A stretch of 10,121 bases of DNA from contig JAZQDA010000075.1 of assembly GCA_045546535.1 (NCBI GenBank), positions 1-10,121 of the forward strand, in the 5' to 3' direction. The notes below the pieces were generated by a model. That model did no database searches and was not told the origin of the DNA. It worked only from the letters and a program-made list of their open reading frames with translations. The position numbers were made by a program, and so were the translations under genes. Source of the DNA: RGIG1828 sp045546535. GTDB lineage: Bacteria > Bacillota > Clostridia > UMGS1810. Below, one piece after another: positions 6,653 through 10,121 of the stretch. Each line of letters begins with the position of its first letter. Position 1 is the stretch's first letter.

Positions 6653-8053
6653 ATGCTTTTTTCCAGTGTAACTTTTTTATACTATTTTTTACCAATAGTT
6701 TTTATTTTGTATTTTATATCACCCAAACGCATTAAAAATTCAGTTATTTTGTTATCAAGTCTAGTGTTTTACGGTTGGGGAGAACCAAGATATGTTTTCC
6801 TTATGATAGCAACAGTTCTTGCGGGGTATGTTTTCGGAATATTAATTGAGCGGTATAGAGATATTTTTTTATCAAAACTGTTTATGATATTTTCTGTAAT
6901 AGTATCTCTTTCAGGGCTTTTGTTTTTCAAGTATGCCGACTTTTTCATTACAAACTTTAATGCAGTTACAGGTTTAAGTATACCTCTTTTAAAAGTGGTG
7001 CTCCCGATAGGAATAAGTTTTTATACATTTCAGATTTTAAGTTATACTGTTGATGTATATCGCGGTGATGTACCTGCACAGAAAAACTTTATAAATCTTG
7101 CAACTTATATTGCTCTTTTCCCGCAACTTATTGCAGGTCCTATCGTCAGATATTCTGATATAGCAACTCAATTAACGGAAAGAAAACATACGTTTGAAAA
7201 GACATATTCGGGCGTTTCCCGATTTATCATAGGCCTTGGCAAAAAAATTCTTATAGCAAATGTACTCGGGGAACTTGGTGAAAGTTTTTTAACTTCAACA
7301 GACCTTTCAGTTTTATATTATTGGCTTTATGCCGTATCGTTTATGCTTCAAATATACTTTGATTTTTCAGGTTATAGCGATATGGCTATAGGACTTGGGA
7401 AAATTTTAGGCTTTACTTTTATGGAAAACTTCAATTATCCTTTTGTTTCATCAAGCATTACTGAGTTCTGGAGAAGATGGCATATATCTCTCGGCAGTTG
7501 GTTCAGAGATTATGTTTATATTCCACTCGGCGGAAACAGATGCAGTAAACCAAGATTGCTTTTTAACATTTTCGTTGTGTGGTTCCTTACAGGTTTTTGG
7601 CACGGTGCAGAGTGGAATTTTGTGATTTGGGGATTATATTTCGGAATACTTTTAACTCTGGAAAAATTCTTTTTCATAAACACCCTCAAAAAACATAGAG
7701 TTTTAAGTCATATATATACCCTGTTTTTTGTGGCAGTAAGTTTTATGATTTTTTCATCTGGTGGATTTTCACAAATATTTTCCTATGTAGGTTCAATGTT
7801 TGGCTCATCAGATATCCCCCTTGTGTCCCTGGAAGCAATATATCAACTTAAGAATTATGCGATGATATTAATTTTTGCAGGTATAGGCGCAACTCCGCTT
7901 CTTAAAAACATCTTTAATAAACTTTATGAAAATAAGAGATATACAGGTACTATTGAAGTTTTAAAAACAATATATTTGATATTTATTTTAATTTTGGTGA
8001 GTGCTTATCTTGCAGACGGCTCGTTTAATCCTTTCCTTTATTTTCGTTTTTAG
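6653..8053 (+). CDS. AlgI/PatA-type MBOAT O-acyltransferase
   Basis: This 466-residue, multi-pass membrane protein belongs to the MBOAT family as used in alginate, peptidoglycan and other surface-polymer O-acetylation. The family member takes acetyl groups from a cytosolic donor and hands them across the membrane to a partner that modifies the extracellular polymer. Seen here: the N-terminal MLFSSVTFLYYFLP start typical of the group, FPQLIAGPIVRY (156-167), DFSGYSDMAIG (237-247), WRRWHISL (273-280, H277), the RDYVYIPLGGNR loop (285-296) and GFWHGAEWN (314-322) with the presumed catalytic H317. Length is normal for the family. I chose the ATG at 6653, 8 bases after AGGAG (6640-6644); an in-frame GTG at 6620 lies inside the terminator hairpin and is unlikely. 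The next gene begins within 10 bases. The polymer acted on is unknown. Confidence 0.95.
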   Translation: MLFSSVTFLYYFLPIVFILYFISPKRIKNSVILLSSLVFYGWGEPRYVFLMIATVLAGYVFGILIERYRDIFLSKLFMIFSVIVSLSGLLFFKYADFFITNFNAVTGLSIPLLKVVLPIGISFYTFQILSYTVDVYRGDVPAQKNFINLATYIALFPQLIAGPIVRYSDIATQLTERKHTFEKTYSGVSRFIIGLGKKILIANVLGELGESFLTSTDLSVLYYWLYAVSFMLQIYFDFSGYSDMAIGLGKILGFTFMENFNYPFVSSSITEFWRRWHISLGSWFRDYVYIPLGGNRCSKPRLLFNIFVVWFLTGFWHGAEWNFVIWGLYFGILLTLEKFFFINTLKKHRVLSHIYTLFFVAVSFMIFSSGGFSQIFSYVGSMFGSSDIPLVSLEAIYQLKNYAMILIFAGIGATPLLKNIFNKLYENKRYTGTIEVLKTIYLIFILILVSAYLADGSFNPFLYFRF

Positions 8054-8062
8054 GTGATTATT

Positions 8063-9163
8063 ATGAAAAACAAAAATACTTTTTGTCTTATTTTAATAAT
8101 AACGGTTTTTGTGCTGATAACTTTATTCAGTTGGTTTAAGCCTGACGGTGTTTATACTGAGAGCGAAAGACGTGCACTTGCTCAAAAACCTGAACTAAAT
8201 GTTCAAACACTTTTGTCAGGCAGATTTATGACTGAGTTTGAAAATTATAAAGTTGACCAGTTTCCGCTTAGAGAAAAACTCCGCTCTTTAAAAGCACTTT
8301 TTTCAAAATATGTATTTGCAAAAAAAGATAATAACGGACTTTTTTCTGCAGACGGCCACATTTCAAAAATTGAATATCCTCAAAATCAGGAAATGATAAA
8401 TAACGCAAAAACACGATTTGATTATATTTATAAAAAATATTTAAAAGATAAAGATGTTAATATTTATTTATCACTGATACCCGATAAAAATGCATTTTTT
8501 GCTAAAGAAAACGGATATCTGACTATTGACTATAATAAATTTACAGATGATTTTAAGTCCAAAATGGATTATATGACCTATATTGATGTTACTGATTTCC
8601 TTTCGCTTGATGATTACTATACAACAGACTCTCACTGGAGACAGGAAAAAATAACCGATATTGCAAAGCACATTTGTGAAAATATGGGTTCTTTTACTGA
8701 ATGTGAGTATGAAATGTTAACTCTTGATAATTCTTTTTACGGAGTTTATTACGGGCAAAGCGCTCTTCCTTTCAAACCTGATACTATACGTTATCTGACA
8801 AATGATATCTTATCTGATGCAACTGTGACATATTATGATACCGGTGTAGGTGTAGAGGGAGAACTCTATAATGTGGAAAAAGCATACGGAAAAGACCCGT
8901 ATGAAATGTTTTTATCAGGCTCAACACCGTTTGTCACCATTGAAAATAGTCATTCTCAAAACGATAAAGAACTTGTTGTATTCAGAGATTCATACGGAAG
9001 CAGTCTTGTCCCGCTTTTAGTACCTTCTTATAAAAAGATAACTGTTGTTGACATAAGATATATGATGTCTGACTTTGTCGGCAATTTTGTGAAGTTTGAT
9101 AATCAAGATGTTTTGTTTTTATACAGTACATCTCTTATAAATAACAGTCTTGCACTCAGATAA
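8063..9163 (+). CDS. DHHW/AlgJ-like extracytoplasmic O-acetyltransferase partner
   Basis: This 366-residue protein has one N-terminal membrane helix (about 7-25) and an external domain. It resembles the DHHW family, relatives of AlgJ/AlgX that are encoded next to AlgI-type MBOATs and use a Ser-His-Asp (SGNH-like) triad to place acetyl groups on glycans. Seen here: TESERRALAQKP after the membrane helix (32-43), the Asp-x-His motif DSHW (189-192, D189 and H191) and FRDSYGSSL (307-315) with the presumed nucleophile Ser310. Thus all three triad candidates are present. I chose the ATG at 8063, because AGGTGA (8052-8057) sits 5 bases ahead and overlaps the TAG stop of the MBOAT gene, a sign of coupled translation; the in-frame GTG at 8054 is part of that site. 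The neighbouring gene supports the role. Donor partner and polymer are inferred. Confidence 0.9.
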   Translation: MKNKNTFCLILIITVFVLITLFSWFKPDGVYTESERRALAQKPELNVQTLLSGRFMTEFENYKVDQFPLREKLRSLKALFSKYVFAKKDNNGLFSADGHISKIEYPQNQEMINNAKTRFDYIYKKYLKDKDVNIYLSLIPDKNAFFAKENGYLTIDYNKFTDDFKSKMDYMTYIDVTDFLSLDDYYTTDSHWRQEKITDIAKHICENMGSFTECEYEMLTLDNSFYGVYYGQSALPFKPDTIRYLTNDILSDATVTYYDTGVGVEGELYNVEKAYGKDPYEMFLSGSTPFVTIENSHSQNDKELVVFRDSYGSSLVPLLVPSYKKITVVDIRYMMSDFVGNFVKFDNQDVLFLYSTSLINNSLALR

Positions 9164-9174
9164 AGGAGAATAAA

Positions 9175-9570
9175 ATGAATAAATCAGCCTTTTTTCAGTT
9201 TGTAAAATTTACCCTCTTTTCAATTTCGGCAGGAGCAATACAAATAGTATCTTTTGCTATATTTGAAACATTTACAAAGTGGTCATACTGGCCGTGCTAT
9301 CTTATTTCGCTTATACTTTCAATAGTATGGAATTTCACTTTTAACAGACGCTTCACATTTAAATCCGCAGCAAATGTACCCGTTGCAATGTCTAAACTTT
9401 TTGGGTTTTATATCGTCTTTACCCCTCTTTCAACCTGGCTGGGACATCTGGCAGAAGGAGTAGGGGTAAACGATTACATAATACTTATTGTAACAATGCT
9501 TTTTAACTTTGTGCTTGAATTTCTTTTTTCAAAGTTTGTAATATATAAAAATCAGGAAAACACAAGATAA
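9175..9570 (+). CDS. GtrA-family membrane protein
   Basis: This 131-residue protein has four predicted membrane helices (about 8-30, 38-56, 72-92 and 99-121) and the family motif WNFTFNRRFTF (52-62), with a similar FVLEFLFSKFVIYK (112-125) at the end of the second half. GtrA-like proteins take part in synthesis of cell-surface polysaccharides, and some are thought to move undecaprenyl-phosphate-linked sugars across the membrane. Others occur alone with unknown roles. The usual partner, a GtrB-like glycosyltransferase, is absent here. AAAGGAG (9162-9168) overlaps the TAA stop of the DHHW gene, so the two are tightly coupled. The placement suggests work on the same surface glycan that the acetylation pair modifies, which is inference. 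Confidence 0.9.
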   Translation: MNKSAFFQFVKFTLFSISAGAIQIVSFAIFETFTKWSYWPCYLISLILSIVWNFTFNRRFTFKSAANVPVAMSKLFGFYIVFTPLSTWLGHLAEGVGVNDYIILIVTMLFNFVLEFLFSKFVIYKNQENTR

Positions 9571-9606
9571 TAAAAAGTGAACGTTTTATGTTTTTGAGGA
9601 AGAATT

Positions 9607-10076
9607 ATGAGCGCAAATTTGTTTTTTCAGGCTATATACAAATTGCTTTTAGGCGTTATTTTGATAGGATTGTTGATATTTATACCTGCAGGTACAATAT
9701 CTTTTTTGAATGGCTGGGTTTTAATGACTGTTTTATTTGTTCCTATGATTATAGCAGGATTTATTATTGCATTTAAAAATCCTAAACTTTTAAAACGGCG
9801 TCTTAATGCAAAAGAAACTCAAAAAGAACAAATTGCTATTGTAAGACTAAGTGCAAGTATGTTCATAATTGGTTTTGTTGTTGCGGGTTTGGATTTTAGA
9901 TTTTACTGGTCAGATTTACCTAAAGGTATAACTTGGTCAGCCGTTTTTGTTTTTCTTTTTTCATATCTGATGTATGCAGAAGTAATAAGGGAAAATACTT
10001 ATCTTTCCAGAACGATTGAAGTTCAGAAAAATCAAAAAGTTATCGACACTGGTCTATATAGTGTTGTAAGACACCC
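9607..10076 (+). CDS. Isoprenylcysteine carboxyl methyltransferase-like membrane protein, 3'-truncated
   Basis: About 156 codons of a membrane protein are visible. It has membrane helices near 10-28, 36-54, 83-99 and 108-126, then a cytosolic stretch leading to DTGLYSVVRHP (147-157). That last motif is the start of the S-adenosylmethionine-binding half of the ICMT/PEMT-like methyltransferases, where RHP is normally followed by more conserved residues and another membrane segment. Bacterial members are of uncertain substrate. The true sequence stops at 10076; the apparent final codons and the TAG at 10099-10101 come from sequencing adapter, so the real gene continues beyond the contig. GAGGAAG (9596-9602) precedes the ATG, 36 bases after the GtrA gene. 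It may belong to the same operon. Confidence 0.85.
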
Positions 10077-10121
10077 AAGTCGGAGGCCCAAGCGGTCTTA
10101 GGAAGACAACACTTACCTACA
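10077..10121 (+). other. Sequencing adapter read-through with apparent sample barcode (artefact)
   Basis: Bases 10077-10109 match the 32-base MGI/BGI DNBSEQ read-1 adapter as I remember it, from AAGTCGGAGGCC to TTAGGAAGACAA, except for one extra C in GGCCCAAG (10086-10093). The first A fits the A-tail added before adapter ligation, so the library insert ended at 10076. The next ten bases (10110-10119) fall exactly where the MGI sample barcode sits, and the closing CA (10120-10121) fits the first two bases of the constant part after it. This is not genomic DNA. Confidence 0.95.

Noticed and set aside
9588..9776. Open frame of 62 codons overlapping the start of the ICMT-like gene
   Set aside because: It overlaps the clearly coding ICMT-like frame on the same strand, has no family resemblance and has no ribosome binding site of its own.

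Overview
This is a 10.1 kb, low-GC stretch with every recognisable gene on the + strand. Short gaps, strong AAAGGAG-type ribosome binding sites, RNase J, a B. subtilis-like xanthine phosphoribosyltransferase, the MEP isoprenoid pathway and Cys-anchored lipoproteins point to an anaerobic Firmicute of the class Clostridia. I cannot name a genus. The odd length and the two abnormal ends suggest that the window is a whole metagenomic contig, not a slice of a chromosome.

Layout. (1) 1-95: sequence that does not read as the missing front of dxr. (2) 96-2693: housekeeping genes dxr (5'-truncated), rseP and xpt. (3) 2686-5814: a likely promoter, then RNase J, thioredoxin, a minimal PspC protein and a short-chain dehydrogenase, closely spaced and probably cotranscribed. 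(4) 5834-6638: a promoter region with an ECF-sigma-like look, a lipoprotein gene with a charged Lys-Pro-Glu linker and an unassigned C-terminal domain, and a strong intrinsic terminator. (5) 6653-10076: an envelope-modification cassette of an AlgI-type membrane O-acyltransferase, an AlgJ/DHHW-type extracytoplasmic acetyltransferase partner, a GtrA-family membrane protein and a truncated isoprenylcysteine-methyltransferase-like membrane enzyme. (6) 10077-10121: not genomic. It matches the MGI/BGI (DNBSEQ) sequencing adapter with one extra C, apparently followed by a 10-base sample barcode.

How the genes work together. The MBOAT and DHHW proteins form the classic two-part O-acetylation machine: one passes acetyl groups across the membrane and the other places them on an extracellular polymer. 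GtrA proteins usually serve undecaprenyl-phosphate-linked sugars, so the cassette most likely decorates a cell-surface glycan; the substrate cannot be read from the sequence. The upstream block combines isoprenoid synthesis, intramembrane proteolysis, purine salvage, RNA decay and redox functions and looks like ordinary core genome.

I found no mobile element, CRISPR array, tRNA or rRNA that I could support. I found no convincing undescribed system. The most solid unusual observation is the adapter read-through at the 3' end, which creates a false stop codon. After it come the unexplained 5' end and the terminator placed directly against the ribosome binding site of the acyltransferase gene.
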